Below are positions 1-8,793 of a stretch of 64,000 nucleotides of DNA, in pieces (the first letter of the stretch is position 1; the number at the start of each line of letters is the position of its first letter). Origin of the DNA: Kordia antarctica. Lineage in GTDB: Bacteria; Bacteroidota; Bacteroidia; Flavobacteriales; Flavobacteriaceae. The stretch is taken from positions 124,001 to 188,000 of the forward strand of contig NZ_CP019288.1 in assembly GCF_009901525.1 (NCBI RefSeq), read 5' to 3'. A program made the position numbers and the translations under genes. The notes under the pieces are model-generated. The model did not search any database. It saw nothing but the letters and a program-made list of their open reading frames with translations, and had not been told where the DNA came from.

Positions 1-715
1 TGTAACCAAACCAACGCATATTGCTTTTATCATTTCTGGAATTATTACGATGCTAGTGGCTATATTTTTTGAAAAGTTTAGTTTAATTTATGTGCAACCG
101 TTTACAGTACTTACCATTTTAATCATTTATTTCACAGAAAAAAAAGAACCTACAAGCGTATTGTACATACTTTCTCAAATCATTGGAGTTATTGGCGGAA
201 TTCTATTAATTCTAGGCATGCGCGAGCATTTAAAAGCGGTTTCTATATTGTTTTCGTTCTTCTATATTTTTTACTTACGTATGATGTATGTCCGAAATGT
301 GATGAAAAAAGGAGAATTGAAAACGTATTTTTATGTCGCGTTAATTTCATTGCCAGTTTTATACCTTTATTACAGCGTTATTCAAACAATTTCATCGGAA
401 CTTACCGAAGTTGTACTCTATTTTAGCGTCTTAATGTTCTTCATGTTAAGTTATTTCATGACCTCTTTGTACTATTACATAAAAGATAAAAATCAGTCGA
501 ATTTATGGATGTTGATTGCAGCTATTAACTTAGGTTTTATGAACATTATCATTGTTTTGAATGAATTGTACATGTACGAAACTATGTTTACAGTAATTGT
601 CGTGCTTTGCAGTCTTTTTATACAGTTTTTTGTGTTGAAATTTATGTTGTATGACGAGAACGAAGACGATTATTCATTGATTAGTACATTGAATGATGAA
701 CTAAAGAATAGTTAG
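1..715 (+). CDS. Polytopic membrane protein, YhhN-like, 5' end outside window
   Basis: The reading frame is open from base 2 with no stop before the first ATG at position 50, so the true start probably lies before the window. The visible 221 residues after that ATG are very hydrophobic and form about six or seven membrane segments, ending in an acidic tail (DENEDD). The protein resembles the one encoded at 1535-2176: both carry a loop with NQSNLW or NKRNLW followed by a similar pair of helices. Size and topology recall the YhhN/TMEM86 (lysoplasmalogenase-like) family, but no catalytic residue could be checked. The family assignment is tentative; the membrane location is firm. Confidence 0.6.
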   Translation, partial: VTKPTHIAFIISGIITMLVAIFFEKFSLIYVQPFTVLTILIIYFTEKKEPTSVLYILSQIIGVIGGILLILGMREHLKAVSILFSFFYIFYLRMMYVRNVMKKGELKTYFYVALISLPVLYLYYSVIQTISSELTEVVLYFSVLMFFMLSYFMTSLYYYIKDKNQSNLWMLIAAINLGFMNIIIVLNELYMYETMFTVIVVLCSLFIQFFVLKFMLYDENEDDYSLISTLNDELKNS

Positions 716-740
716 TAGCTGATGCTAAATAAGTTTCCTT

Positions 741-1000
741 AAATAAAATTTTTGAACATATTTTAAAAGAAGTGTTAAGTATTTGATTTTCGTTTTCTTT
801 GTTCGCACAAAGAATACTGAATCAAGTTCAGCACTGGCGTCAACAAAAGAAAGTGCGCTTTTCCAGAGGTATTTTTAGTTTTTCTTTTAAGGAAAAACTA
901 AAACCGCTAGAACTTTTCTAAATTTTCTCCAAGGATTCGAAAATTCTTAACGAAAAATTCCAGCTATACTACGGAAAAGACAAAAAATACTCTGAAATTA
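741..1000 (+). repeat. Dispersed intergenic repeat family A, copy 1
   Basis: About 260 bp closely matching 2303-2579, with a core matching 43576-43738 in reverse orientation. It contains a hairpin TTCTTTG/CAAAGAA, a small palindrome CTGAATCAAGTTCAG (817-831), and a perfect 12-bp stem TTTTAGTTTTTC (873-884) with GAAAAACTAAAA (892-903). It fills the gap between a plus-strand and a minus-strand gene that converge. No coding potential is apparent. It may act as a bidirectional terminator or be a non-autonomous mobile element. Confidence 0.8.
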
Positions 1001-1015
1001 TGGGCCGAACTCCTT

Positions 1016-1414
1016 TTAATTTAATTTCTTACCAATAATCGGAATGTTTTTGCGTTGCAACCAAAGTGTAATTGCACTTAAAATAAAAACAACGACTGCA
1101 GTAATAAATAAGGTGCCGCCATCAAGTTCGCCTTTAAACGGAACTTCAATACCTAAAACAGTTAAATGCATCATAATTGCGCCACCAATAATTCCTAAAG
1201 TAAGTATTGCGCCAAGCCAAGCAGTTCTTGGAATTAAAATTAAAATTGCAGCAATCAGTTCTGCAATTCCAATTCCGATGCGTCCAACAGGTTCTAAGCC
1301 TACTTTTTCAAAAATATAAACACTATCTTCAGCTCCAGAAAGTTTAAATCGTAACGTTTGAATTAAAATGATGGCAATAGCCAATCGGATGATAAATGGA
1401 ATGTATTTTTTCAT
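1016..1414 (-). CDS. DoxX family membrane protein
   Basis: This 132-residue protein has four predicted membrane helices and the DoxX-like core RIGIGIAELIAAILILIPR followed by a helix containing GAIMMHL. DoxX family members are small inner-membrane proteins of uncertain role; some partner with thiol or quinone oxidoreductases. The start follows from the basic residues MKK directly before the first helix. It is transcribed alone, converging with the upstream plus-strand gene across a repeat. Nothing in the neighbourhood narrows the function. The family call is good, but the biochemical role is unknown. Confidence 0.75.
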   Translation of the reverse strand: MKKYIPFIIRLAIAIILIQTLRFKLSGAEDSVYIFEKVGLEPVGRIGIGIAELIAAILILIPRTAWLGAILTLGIIGGAIMMHLTVLGIEVPFKGELDGGTLFITAVVVFILSAITLWLQRKNIPIIGKKLN

Positions 1415-1534
1415 GAAAGTTGGTTTTTAGTTGCAATTATAGTCGATTAAAAAAAATATAGCTTACAAAATCATTTCTTTACTGAATCTTTAGAAAATAT
1501 TTTGTAACTTAATTACTATTAAAAAAGTGATTGA

Positions 1535-2176
1535 ATGTCGAAACGAAAAATTCTTACCTATCTATATTTTGCCTTCTTATTCTTAGATGTTTTTGGAGTA
1601 TTATTTCCAGCTATTATTGATAGAAAGTATACAACTTTTTTACCATTACCAGTTTTACTGATTTTATATTTTGTCTCTGTAAAAAGAATCAATTGGTATT
1701 ATGTAATTGCGTTAGTTTTTACATTTCTAGGGGTTATCTTTTTTTATAAGAGAACATATTTTGAAATTGGACTCGTATCTTATGCGGCAGGCGTGCTTTT
1801 TTATGTCATTATTAGTTTAAAACAAGCAACAGTTATTTCCATTAAAAGTGTATGTATCGCTATCGTTCCTTTTCTTATAATTTACTTAGTGCCATTAATT
1901 TTATATTCAGACGCAGTAGGAGGAGACGTATTTAATTATATTATGTTATACGTATTTTTTGTTGGTTTTTTCTTTTTAATTTCCTCTCTGATCTACATCA
2001 ATCAAAGTAACAAACGTAATTTGTGGTTGCTCATTTCAGGAATGGTGTTTGTTGTGTCAACAATTATGCACGGATACAATTTGTTTTTTGGATATGTCGC
2101 TGAAGTAAAAATTGGTGTCATAATCACATTCTTATTGATGCATTATGCAATGTATCGATATGTTGAACTAGAGTAA
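1535..2176 (+). CDS. Polytopic membrane protein, YhhN-like
   Basis: This 213-residue integral membrane protein has about seven or eight hydrophobic segments and almost no soluble region. It is a diverged paralogue of the protein at the window start, most clearly in the C-terminal half (NKRNLWLLISG against NQSNLWMLIAA). The overall size and helix pattern suggest the YhhN/TMEM86 lysoplasmalogenase-like superfamily, whose characterised members cleave vinyl-ether lysophospholipids. That assignment rests on topology, not on motifs, so it is tentative. The gene is monocistronic and is followed by a second copy of the family A repeat. Confidence 0.6.
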   Translation: MSKRKILTYLYFAFLFLDVFGVLFPAIIDRKYTTFLPLPVLLILYFVSVKRINWYYVIALVFTFLGVIFFYKRTYFEIGLVSYAAGVLFYVIISLKQATVISIKSVCIAIVPFLIIYLVPLILYSDAVGGDVFNYIMLYVFFVGFFFLISSLIYINQSNKRNLWLLISGMVFVVSTIMHGYNLFFGYVAEVKIGVIITFLLMHYAMYRYVELE

Positions 2177-2302
2177 AATTTCTATATAATTTGCATTTCA
2201 TATAATAGCATACGTTGTTTTATTTCTCAATGAAACAACAAAGAAAAAGATAATAACTATCTTATAATTAGGTGTTTAACGTCAGTTCGATATAAGTTTA
2301 CT

Positions 2303-2579
2303 CAAATAATATTTTGATCATATTTTCAAAATAAGTACTAAGTGTTTGATTTTCATTTGATTATTTTCGTTTTCTTTGCTCGCACAAAGAATACTGAATC
2401 AAGTTCAGCACAGGCTTCAACAAAAGAAAGTGCGCTTTTCCAGAGGTATTTTTAGTTTTTCTTTTAGGGAAAAACTAAAACCGCATGAATTTTTCTAAAT
2501 TTTCTCCAAGGATTCGAAAATTCTTAACGAAAAATCCCTGCTATACTGCGGAAAAGACAAAAAAACACTCTGAAATTTT
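2303..2579 (+). repeat. Dispersed intergenic repeat family A, copy 2
   Basis: About 275 bp closely matching 741-1000. The strong 12-bp hairpin lies at 2450-2461 with 2469-2480, and the CTGAATCAAGTTCAG palindrome is present as in copy 1. It lies between convergent genes (the YhhN-like gene and the 5'-nucleotidase pair). It explains most of the 447-bp gap between 2177 and 2623; the rest shows nothing recognisable. Confidence 0.8.
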
Positions 2580-2623
2580 ATATCGAATTCACGTTATTTA
2601 AAGTGTTTTTGGAAGTATAAAAA

Positions 2624-3544
2624 TTATTCCACAATAATCGATTTTCCATTGGCGATTACATTCTTTTCATCATCAAAATAAAAGTCAATTCGACCAACAT
2701 ACAAACCATATGCACCAACTTGATTTACTAAAACAGATTCTCCATCAATATTCTTTTCAATCGTTGGTTTTGGCAAAAAAGTATGTGTATGTCCACCAAT
2801 AATCAAGTCAATATTCTTGGTTTTTTTAGCCAAAATTAAATCTGAAGGTCGCTCAGGATTTTTTCTATAATTATAACCCAAATGTGACAAACAAATGACC
2901 AAATCGCACTTTTCATCTTCTTTCAAAATTCGACTCATATCTTGCGCAGATTCAATAGGCTCGTTGTATACAGTTTCCTTGTACATACGTTTGTCAACCA
3001 AACCTTCCAACTTCACACCAAGGCCGAAAATTCCAATCTTAATTCCGTCTTTCATAAAGATTTTATACGGTTTCACATGCGTGTCCATTACTGTGTTTTT
3101 GAAGTCATAATTTGCCGAAACAAAATCAAACTTCGCATTTGGCAATTGCGCGTACAATCCGTCAACGCCATTATCAAAATCGTGGTTTCCAATCGTTGCC
3201 AAATCGTACTTCATCATGCTCATTAGCTTAAATTCCAATTCGCCACCGTAATAATTAAAATACGGAGTTCCTTGAAAAATATCGCCTGCATCCAATAATA
3301 ACGTATTTGGATTTTCCTTTCTAATTTTAGAAATCAATGTCGCTCTACGTGCTGCTCCACCTTGATTCGGATTTCGAGCATCATTTGCATCAAAAGGATC
3401 AATGTGACTGTGAACGTCATTTGTATGTAAAATAGTAATATGTTTCTTTGCTGATTTCGCTGTAAAACTTTGTAAAGACAAACCTCCTAAAGTTACAAAA
3501 GCACTTGTGGCTAACGAATGTTGTATAAAATCTCTTCTTTTCAT
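2624..3544 (-). CDS. 5'-nucleotidase/UshA-type metallophosphoesterase domain protein
   Basis: This 306-residue protein has a twin-arginine-like leader (MKRRDF plus hydrophobic stretch), suggesting Tat export. Dinuclear metallophosphoesterase motifs appear in order: TNDVHSH (41-47), DAGDIFQG (85-92), GNHDF (119-123), a CLSHLG stretch and GGHTHTF near residue 250. It corresponds to the N-terminal catalytic half of UshA/5'-nucleotidases, which hydrolyse nucleotides or related phosphoesters in the periplasm. The usual C-terminal substrate-specificity domain is absent and is encoded by the adjacent upstream gene, 10 bp away. The two products presumably work together. The substrate is unknown. Confidence 0.88.
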   Translation of the reverse strand: MKRRDFIQHSLATSAFVTLGGLSLQSFTAKSAKKHITILHTNDVHSHIDPFDANDARNPNQGGAARRATLISKIRKENPNTLLLDAGDIFQGTPYFNYYGGELEFKLMSMMKYDLATIGNHDFDNGVDGLYAQLPNAKFDFVSANYDFKNTVMDTHVKPYKIFMKDGIKIGIFGLGVKLEGLVDKRMYKETVYNEPIESAQDMSRILKEDEKCDLVICLSHLGYNYRKNPERPSDLILAKKTKNIDLIIGGHTHTFLPKPTIEKNIDGESVLVNQVGAYGLYVGRIDFYFDDEKNVIANGKSIIVE

Positions 3545-3554
3545 CTGTTTGTTG

Positions 3555-4307
3555 TTATTGCTTTACAAATCTGCCATCCAATCGTGCAGGAATTGTGTCT
3601 ACGCTTTTAAAATAATCAATCATTGCATTTCTAATCTTGTAATCTAGGACTTCTAAAGACACAACATCATTTTTCAAAAAATTCATTCCGTCACCGCCAT
3701 TTTGCAAATAATCGGAAGTCACAACTGTATACGTTTTTCCGTTTTCAATAGGTTTTCCGTTGACTAATGCTTCAAGCACGTTATCATTTTTATCTAATTT
3801 AATGGTCAAGCCAGAAATTGGATGTGCTCTTTTGGCTTCCACCAGATAATCCACTAACGCATTCATGTTTTCGGAAGTTAGTTCCGCTACCACAATCGAA
3901 TTCTCAAATGGCATTACATTAAAAGCGGTTCTTGTATTAATTGGTCCTTTCGGAATTGCTGCTCTAATTCCGCCATGATTCAACAAGCAAAGATCAATAC
4001 TTTTTCCTGTACGTTTTTTATATACTGGCTCACTTTGCGATTTCACAAAATCTGCCATCAAATTACCAATCGTAGATTCGAGTTCGCCGTCATTCTTGTT
4101 CATATCCATTGGTGCGTAACTCAGCACTTTCTCCATATCTTCCTGAATCCGCTCCCGAAAGGGTTTTATATACGCTTCAATTTCTTCATTTGCGGTTAAG
4201 GAATCGCTAATGGTAATTCGTTTTCCTTCAATTCGGGAAACACCTTGTTTTTCTTCTGCGCAAGCAAAAACTAAAAAAACAGCAAATAGTGCAACAATCT
4301 TTCTCAT
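3555..4307 (-). CDS. 5'-nucleotidase C-terminal domain lipoprotein
   Basis: This 250-residue protein begins with a lipoprotein signal ending at Cys16 (FLVFAC). The rest matches the 5_nucleotid_C domain, with the typical GNLMADF, NHGGIRAAIP, FNVMPFENSIVV and SDYLQNGGDG motifs. In UshA-like enzymes this domain binds the nucleoside part of the substrate. Here it stands alone and lies first in a two-gene operon, 10 bp before the metallophosphoesterase gene, so the usual domain order is reversed at gene level. Lipid anchoring would place it at a membrane facing the periplasm or outside. A joint nucleotidase role is inferred. Confidence 0.87.
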   Translation of the reverse strand: MRKIVALFAVFLVFACAEEKQGVSRIEGKRITISDSLTANEEIEAYIKPFRERIQEDMEKVLSYAPMDMNKNDGELESTIGNLMADFVKSQSEPVYKKRTGKSIDLCLLNHGGIRAAIPKGPINTRTAFNVMPFENSIVVAELTSENMNALVDYLVEAKRAHPISGLTIKLDKNDNVLEALVNGKPIENGKTYTVVTSDYLQNGGDGMNFLKNDVVSLEVLDYKIRNAMIDYFKSVDTIPARLDGRFVKQ

Positions 4308-4610
4308 AAAAATTAAATATGTCGCAAATTAGGAAAAATCACAGATACAATTGGCGCGATTTATACTAAAAAAATGTCAACACACACACTTTTTTTGTGA
4401 ATCCTTGCCAAAAAATGACGTTTGTTGTTAAAAAACGACGTTTACAAAAAATGTCTTTTATTCTGCTAACTGACTCGTATATTGCGGTATAACTAACGTT
4501 AAAAAGGGTAAAAGTTAGCTTATTGAATATCATGAAGAGATGTATACATATGTATGTGTCTCTTTTTTTTGTTGAAAAAGATTATTTTTGTGGAGAATCA
4601 AACAGAATAC
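4308..4610. other. Divergent intergenic region with short direct repeats
   Basis: About 300 bp separate the divergent nucleotidase operon and the DUF6913-like gene. It holds an imperfect direct repeat, AAAAAATGACGTTT then AAAAAACGACGTTT (around 4412-4452), and an imperfect inverted pair around TAACTAACGTTA and GTTAGCTTA (around 4490-4522). No perfect TAnnTTTG promoter could be assigned. The region probably holds both promoters. Confidence 0.35.
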
Positions 4611-5120
4611 ATGTTTTTAAAAGCATTACAATATAAATCGGCTAAGAAAGCTTTGGCTAAAAAACTTGACAATTCAAGTGTGAGAGAAGTCAATACAAAA
4701 CCGATACAAACAGTCGGAATTGTCATAAATGCTGATGAAACGAATGAAGTTGCGCAAATTGTAGCGGGTTTGAAACTTAATGCAGAAATTGACGTTTTGT
4801 GTTATCATAAAGATTTTAAGAAAACGCGTGAACTAAAGTATCCTGTTTTTTATGAAAAAGATTTTGGCTGGAAAGGAAAACCAAAAACAGAAGCGTTGCA
4901 AAATTTCTTAGACAAACCATTTGATGTATTAATCAGTTATTACAGTACAAATGTAGTACCATTGCAATTAGTTTCAGGTTTGCACAACGCAAATTTTAAA
5001 GTTGGTATTGCAGGAAGCGATCAAGAAATTCATGATTTAATTATTCAAACAACAACAAACGAAATAGCAACTTTTACAAAGGAACTACATACATATTTAC
5101 ACATACTAAACAAACTATAA
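4611..5120 (+). CDS. DUF6913-like conserved protein of Bacteroidota
   Basis: This 169-residue soluble protein resembles the short conserved Flavobacteriia proteins (DUF6913-like) often found beside dapA. It lacks a signal peptide and membrane segments. An ATG 57 bp upstream (4554) would add a hydrophobic stretch ending in FVENQTEY; I prefer 4611 because the conserved basic start [18 protein letters not shown] begins there. Its stop is one base before the dapA start, so the two are surely co-transcribed. The function is unknown; no catalytic motif is evident. Confidence 0.65.
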   Translation: MFLKALQYKSAKKALAKKLDNSSVREVNTKPIQTVGIVINADETNEVAQIVAGLKLNAEIDVLCYHKDFKKTRELKYPVFYEKDFGWKGKPKTEALQNFLDKPFDVLISYYSTNVVPLQLVSGLHNANFKVGIAGSDQEIHDLIIQTTTNEIATFTKELHTYLHILNKL

Positions 5121-5121
5121 C

Positions 5122-6003
5122 ATGAAGAAATTCATAGGAACTGGAGTCGCATTGGTTACACCTTTTCACGCAAATACTTCCGTAGATACAAACGCACTTG
5201 CAAACATTGTGGAGCATGTGATTAAAGGCGGAATTAACTATTTGGTTGTTTTAGGAACGACTGCAGAAAGCGTTGTGTTAACCGCAGATGAAAAAATACG
5301 TGTAGTTGACACCATTGTAAAAGCGAATAATAAACGGTTACCAATTGTTTTAGGAATTGGCGGAAATAATACGGCGGCAGTTGTAAACGAGCTAAAAACA
5401 ACCGATTTAGAACATATTGATGCCATATTATCGGTTTCTCCATATTATAACAGACCTACGCAGGAAGGAATTTATCAGCATTTCAAAGCGATTGCGGAAG
5501 CAAGTCCAAAACCTATAATTTTATATAATGTTCCAGGAAGAACGTCAAGTAATATGTTGCCAGAAACTGTAATTCGGTTGGCAACCGATTTTGATAACAT
5601 TATTGCTGTCAAAGAAGCCGCTGGCGATATTGTACAAGCGATGCGATTGCTAAAAGATGTTCCAAAAGATTTCTTAGTGATTTCGGGCGATGATATGATT
5701 TCATTGCCGATGGTTTTTGCAGGTGGCGCAGGCGTGATTTCAGTAATTGGACAAGGATATCCGAAAGAATTTTCAGAAATGATTCGTTTAGGATTGACAG
5801 GAAGCGTGAAAGAAGCAAACAAATTACACTACAAAATAATGCCTGCTATTGATTATATTTTTGAAGAAGGAAATCCGGCAGGAATCAAAGCGGTTTTCGA
5901 AAAACTGAATTTGTCTAGAGCAACTGTGCGTTTGCCGTTGGTGGAAGCTTCGGATGCGCTGAAACAAAAAATCAGCACTTTTACTGACGGATTAAATTCA
6001 TAA
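5122..6003 (+). CDS. dapA: 4-hydroxy-tetrahydrodipicolinate synthase
   Basis: DapA condenses pyruvate with aspartate semialdehyde, the first committed step to diaminopimelate and lysine, in the cytoplasm. The 293-residue protein has normal family length and a TIM barrel. Visible features are GTTAES (45-50), the SVSPYYNRP segment with the proton-relay tyrosine, NVPGRT, and the Schiff-base lysine in IAVKEA (Lys164). The GDD segment and GGAGVISV follow as expected. It is directly downstream of the DUF6913-like gene and likely shares its transcript. It should supply diaminopimelate for peptidoglycan. Confidence 0.96.
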   Translation: MKKFIGTGVALVTPFHANTSVDTNALANIVEHVIKGGINYLVVLGTTAESVVLTADEKIRVVDTIVKANNKRLPIVLGIGGNNTAAVVNELKTTDLEHIDAILSVSPYYNRPTQEGIYQHFKAIAEASPKPIILYNVPGRTSSNMLPETVIRLATDFDNIIAVKEAAGDIVQAMRLLKDVPKDFLVISGDDMISLPMVFAGGAGVISVIGQGYPKEFSEMIRLGLTGSVKEANKLHYKIMPAIDYIFEEGNPAGIKAVFEKLNLSRATVRLPLVEASDALKQKISTFTDGLNS

Positions 6004-6435
6004 CTGAATGGCAAGAAAAGGAAAAGAATTAGGATTTTAGTATCAAGATTTTTTGTGTGTATTGGTTACTATTTTATGAAATAAATGCGCTTCATTTTCG
6101 TTCATATTGACATAATTATTCGATGACAATCGTCAAAAAACCTCAACCTCAAACCGTAAAGAGATTCATTAAACAAAAAAATAACAATAAAAACCATCAA
6201 ACTGAATACGTTGAGATGAATAATATGTCTGCTAAAGTCTAAAAATCTAAGAAGTTCAACAAACTAAAGATCATTAAGAAAGTCCAGTAAATTAGCGGTT
6301 TAGCAGGAATCTATCCAAAGTAATTTCGACAAAAAAGTTAAAACTCTGCTAAAGAATATGAAAATCAGATTTCTAAAGTTATTTTAGCGGCTTAAAATGT
6401 TTTCATAATACATAATAAATACCTATTTTTGCAAG
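6004..6435. other. 432-bp A+T-rich gap before bamD, possible decayed ORF
   Basis: No convincing gene was found here. A 39-codon ATG frame at 6123-6242 encodes a basic peptide beginning MTIVKKPQPQ, and a second open stretch near the end reads like a short C-terminus with in-frame stops before it. The run around 6236-6280 resembles the ATCTAAGAAGTCCAA-type repeat at 30699-30773. The segment may be a decayed small gene plus repeat material. The bamD promoter lies at its right end. Confidence 0.3.
6424..6431 (+). promoter_or_regulatory. Predicted Bacteroidota -7 promoter element for bamD
   Basis: TATTTTTG matches the TAnnTTTG consensus and ends only 4 bases before the bamD ATG, implying a leaderless or very short leader transcript. 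A -33 element is not clear. Confidence 0.45.
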
Positions 6436-7242
6436 ATGTTTAAAAAGATGAGGAAATTTCTATACATAGTTTTAATAACTGGAACGCTAGCTTCGTGTAG
6501 TGAATACCAAAAAGCGCTGAAATCGGAAGATACGAAAGTAAAATACCAATTAGCAGAACGCTTTTTTAAGGAAGCAAAGTACAAGAAGGCAAGTAGACTT
6601 TTTGAACAAATAGTTCCAAAATACAGAGGAAAACCACAAGGCGAGCGTGTTACTTATTTATATGCAAGATCATTATTTGAAACTGGATATTACTTTACGT
6701 CCGCATATCAATTTGAGCGTTTTGTAAAAACTTATCCAAAAAGTGATAGCTTACAAACAGCTTCTTTTTTAGAAGCGAAAAGTTATTACATGGAATCGCC
6801 TCGGTATAGTATTGATCAAAAAGAAACGATTAAGGCAGTTGATAAGTTGCAATCATTCATCAACAATTATCCAGATTCAAAACATTTATCAGACGCAAAC
6901 GTTATGGTAGATGAGTTGACAACGAAAATTGAGAAGAAAGCATACGAAATTGCAAAACAATACAATACGATTTCTGATTACAAATCATCGATCAAAGCAA
7001 CGGAAAATTTCCTTTCAGATTATCCAGGAACTAGCTTCAGAGAAGATGCAATGTTCTTAAAATTAAGCGCGACGTACAATTTGGCAACAAAAAGTTTCAA
7101 AACGTTAATGGAAGATCGTTTTGGTGAAGCAGCATCAGCATACAGATCGTTGGTAAAGTTTTATCCTGAATCGAAATATAGAGAAGAAGCCGACGAAATT
7201 ATGGCTACAATAACAGAAGAATTAGCAAAATTTACAAAATAA
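6436..7242 (+). CDS. bamD: Outer membrane protein assembly factor BamD
   Basis: BamD is the essential TPR lipoprotein partner of BamA in the machine that folds beta-barrel proteins into the outer membrane. The 268-residue protein has a lipoprotein signal with Cys21 (LASCS) followed by repeated TPR-like helices, including AERFFKEAKYKKASRLFEQI and later FVKTYPKSD and FLSDYPGTS motifs typical of BamD. An internal Met5 could also start the protein. It heads a conserved block with rpoZ 9 bp downstream, then coaBC and porD. The family call is strong from size, lipobox and TPR pattern. Confidence 0.92.
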   Translation: MFKKMRKFLYIVLITGTLASCSEYQKALKSEDTKVKYQLAERFFKEAKYKKASRLFEQIVPKYRGKPQGERVTYLYARSLFETGYYFTSAYQFERFVKTYPKSDSLQTASFLEAKSYYMESPRYSIDQKETIKAVDKLQSFINNYPDSKHLSDANVMVDELTTKIEKKAYEIAKQYNTISDYKSSIKATENFLSDYPGTSFREDAMFLKLSATYNLATKSFKTLMEDRFGEAASAYRSLVKFYPESKYREEADEIMATITEELAKFTK

Positions 7243-7251
7243 TCCTGAATT

Positions 7252-7578
7252 ATGGTTGATATAAAAAACTTAGAAGCTCCAATTAGCACAGTAACAATTG
7301 AAAGAAATCAATTTGATGCGCCAACGGACAATATTTATGAAGCGATTTCTGTGGTAGCTAAAAGAGCAATCCAGATCAATTCAGAAATTAAAAAAGAATT
7401 AATCGAAAAGTTAGATGAATTTGCTACACACAACGACAGTTTAGAAGAAATCTTCGAAAACAAAGAGCAAATTGAAGTATCTAAATTCTACGAAAAACTT
7501 CCAAAACCACATGCAATTGCAGTACAAGAATGGTTAGAAGATAAAATATATTACCGTAACACAAAAGAAGAAGCATAA
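7252..7578 (+). CDS. rpoZ: DNA-directed RNA polymerase subunit omega
   Basis: This 108-residue protein matches the Bacteroidota form of the omega subunit (RPB6/RpoZ family). The segment DNIYEAISVVAKRAIQINSE is the conserved omega helix that wraps the beta-prime C-terminus. Omega assists assembly and stability of RNA polymerase. The C-terminal half is longer and more acidic than in Proteobacteria, as is usual in this phylum. It sits between bamD (9 bp upstream) and coaBC (3 bp downstream), an arrangement common in flavobacteria, so the genes are certainly co-transcribed. Confidence 0.88.
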   Translation: MVDIKNLEAPISTVTIERNQFDAPTDNIYEAISVVAKRAIQINSEIKKELIEKLDEFATHNDSLEEIFENKEQIEVSKFYEKLPKPHAIAVQEWLEDKIYYRNTKEEA

Positions 7579-7581
7579 CAT

Positions 7582-8793
7582 ATGTCAATTCTAAGAGGCA
7601 AAAAAGTAGTATTAGGCGTTACCGCTGGAATTGCCGCTTATAAAACAGCTTCTCTAGTTCGGTTATTTATAAAAGCAGGCGCAGAAATCCAAGTGATTAT
7701 GACGCCTGCTGCTAAAGACTTCATTACGCCGTTAACGCTCTCCACGCTATCAAAAAATCCAGTACATTCATCATTCACAAATCAAGATGATGAAAACGAT
7801 ATGTGGACAAATCATGTGGAACTTGGTTTGTGGGCAGATTTTATGCTAATTGCGCCAGCAACAGCAAATACACTGTCCAAAATGGCAACAGGAAACAGCG
7901 ATAACTTATTATTAGCTACCTATTTATCTGCAAAATGTCCTGTATACTTTGCGCCAGCAATGGACTTAGATATGTACAAACATCCATCCACTAAAAACTC
8001 TTTTGAAAAACTTTCCAGTTATGGAAATGTCATGATTCCTGCAACAAGTGGCGAATTGGCAAGTGGTTTGGTTGGCGAAGGTAGAATGGCAGAACCCGAA
8101 GACATCATAACTTTTATTGAAAATAATATACTAGAACAGCTTCCGCTGAAAGGAAAAAAAGTAATCATTACCGCTGGCCCAACCTACGAAGCAATTGATC
8201 CTGTGCGTTTTATCGGGAATCATTCTTCAGGGAAAATGGGCTTTGAATTAGCGCGTACGGCTGCAAATTTAGGCGCTGATGTCGTTTTAATTGCAGGTCC
8301 AAACCATCAAAGTATTTCACATTCATCTGTAAAAGTTGTCAATGTAATAAGTGCGGAAGACATGTATATTGCGGCACACGAAGATTTTCCTTCGGCAGAT
8401 ATTGCAATTCTAGCAGCAGCAGTTGCAGATTACAAATCAAAAGATGTAGCTTCTCAGAAAATAAAAAAGAAGGATTCAACGTTAACTATAGAATTGATTA
8501 AAACAAAAGACGTCTTAGCTTCTTTAGGAGCCATTAAAAAAGATCAGTTTTTAGTTGGTTTTGCATTAGAAACGAATAATGAACTAGAAAATGCAAAAGG
8601 AAAGTTGACGAAGAAAAATTTAGACATGATTGTGCTAAATTCCTTAAATGATAAAGGAGCAGGATTCGGAAAACCAACGAATAAAGTAACCATTATTGAC
8701 AAAAAAATGAATACCTTAGCTTTTGGACTTAAGTCGAAAGCTGAAGTTGCCAACGATATATTTAGTGAAATTTTAAAACGAATCCATGCGTAA
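7582..8793 (+). CDS. coaBC: Phosphopantothenoylcysteine decarboxylase/phosphopantothenate-cysteine ligase
   Basis: CoaBC is a bifunctional coenzyme A enzyme. The N-terminal flavoprotein half (CoaC, residues about 1-185) shows GVTAGIAAYK, the active-site histidine in TNHVELG, the PATANT motif, and APAMDLDMY as a variant of the substrate-binding clamp. The C-terminal half (CoaB) begins with VIITAGPTYEAIDPVRFI and NHSSGKMG. The length of 403 residues is normal. It overlaps the next gene, porD, by 8 bases. Together with coaE at 26722-27315 the window holds two parts of the CoA pathway. Confidence 0.96.
   Translation: MSILRGKKVVLGVTAGIAAYKTASLVRLFIKAGAEIQVIMTPAAKDFITPLTLSTLSKNPVHSSFTNQDDENDMWTNHVELGLWADFMLIAPATANTLSKMATGNSDNLLLATYLSAKCPVYFAPAMDLDMYKHPSTKNSFEKLSSYGNVMIPATSGELASGLVGEGRMAEPEDIITFIENNILEQLPLKGKKVIITAGPTYEAIDPVRFIGNHSSGKMGFELARTAANLGADVVLIAGPNHQSISHSSVKVVNVISAEDMYIAAHEDFPSADIAILAAAVADYKSKDVASQKIKKKDSTLTIELIKTKDVLASLGAIKKDQFLVGFALETNNELENAKGKLTKKNLDMIVLNSLNDKGAGFGKPTNKVTIIDKKMNTLAFGLKSKAEVANDIFSEILKRIHA

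Noticed and set aside
4554-4610. Upstream start for the DUF6913-like gene
   Set aside because: It adds a hydrophobic extension unlike the conserved basic N-terminus beginning at 4611.
6123-6242. 39-codon basic ORF before bamD
   Set aside because: No start signal, no similarity recognised, and the following sequence looks decayed. Mentioned only in the gap entry.
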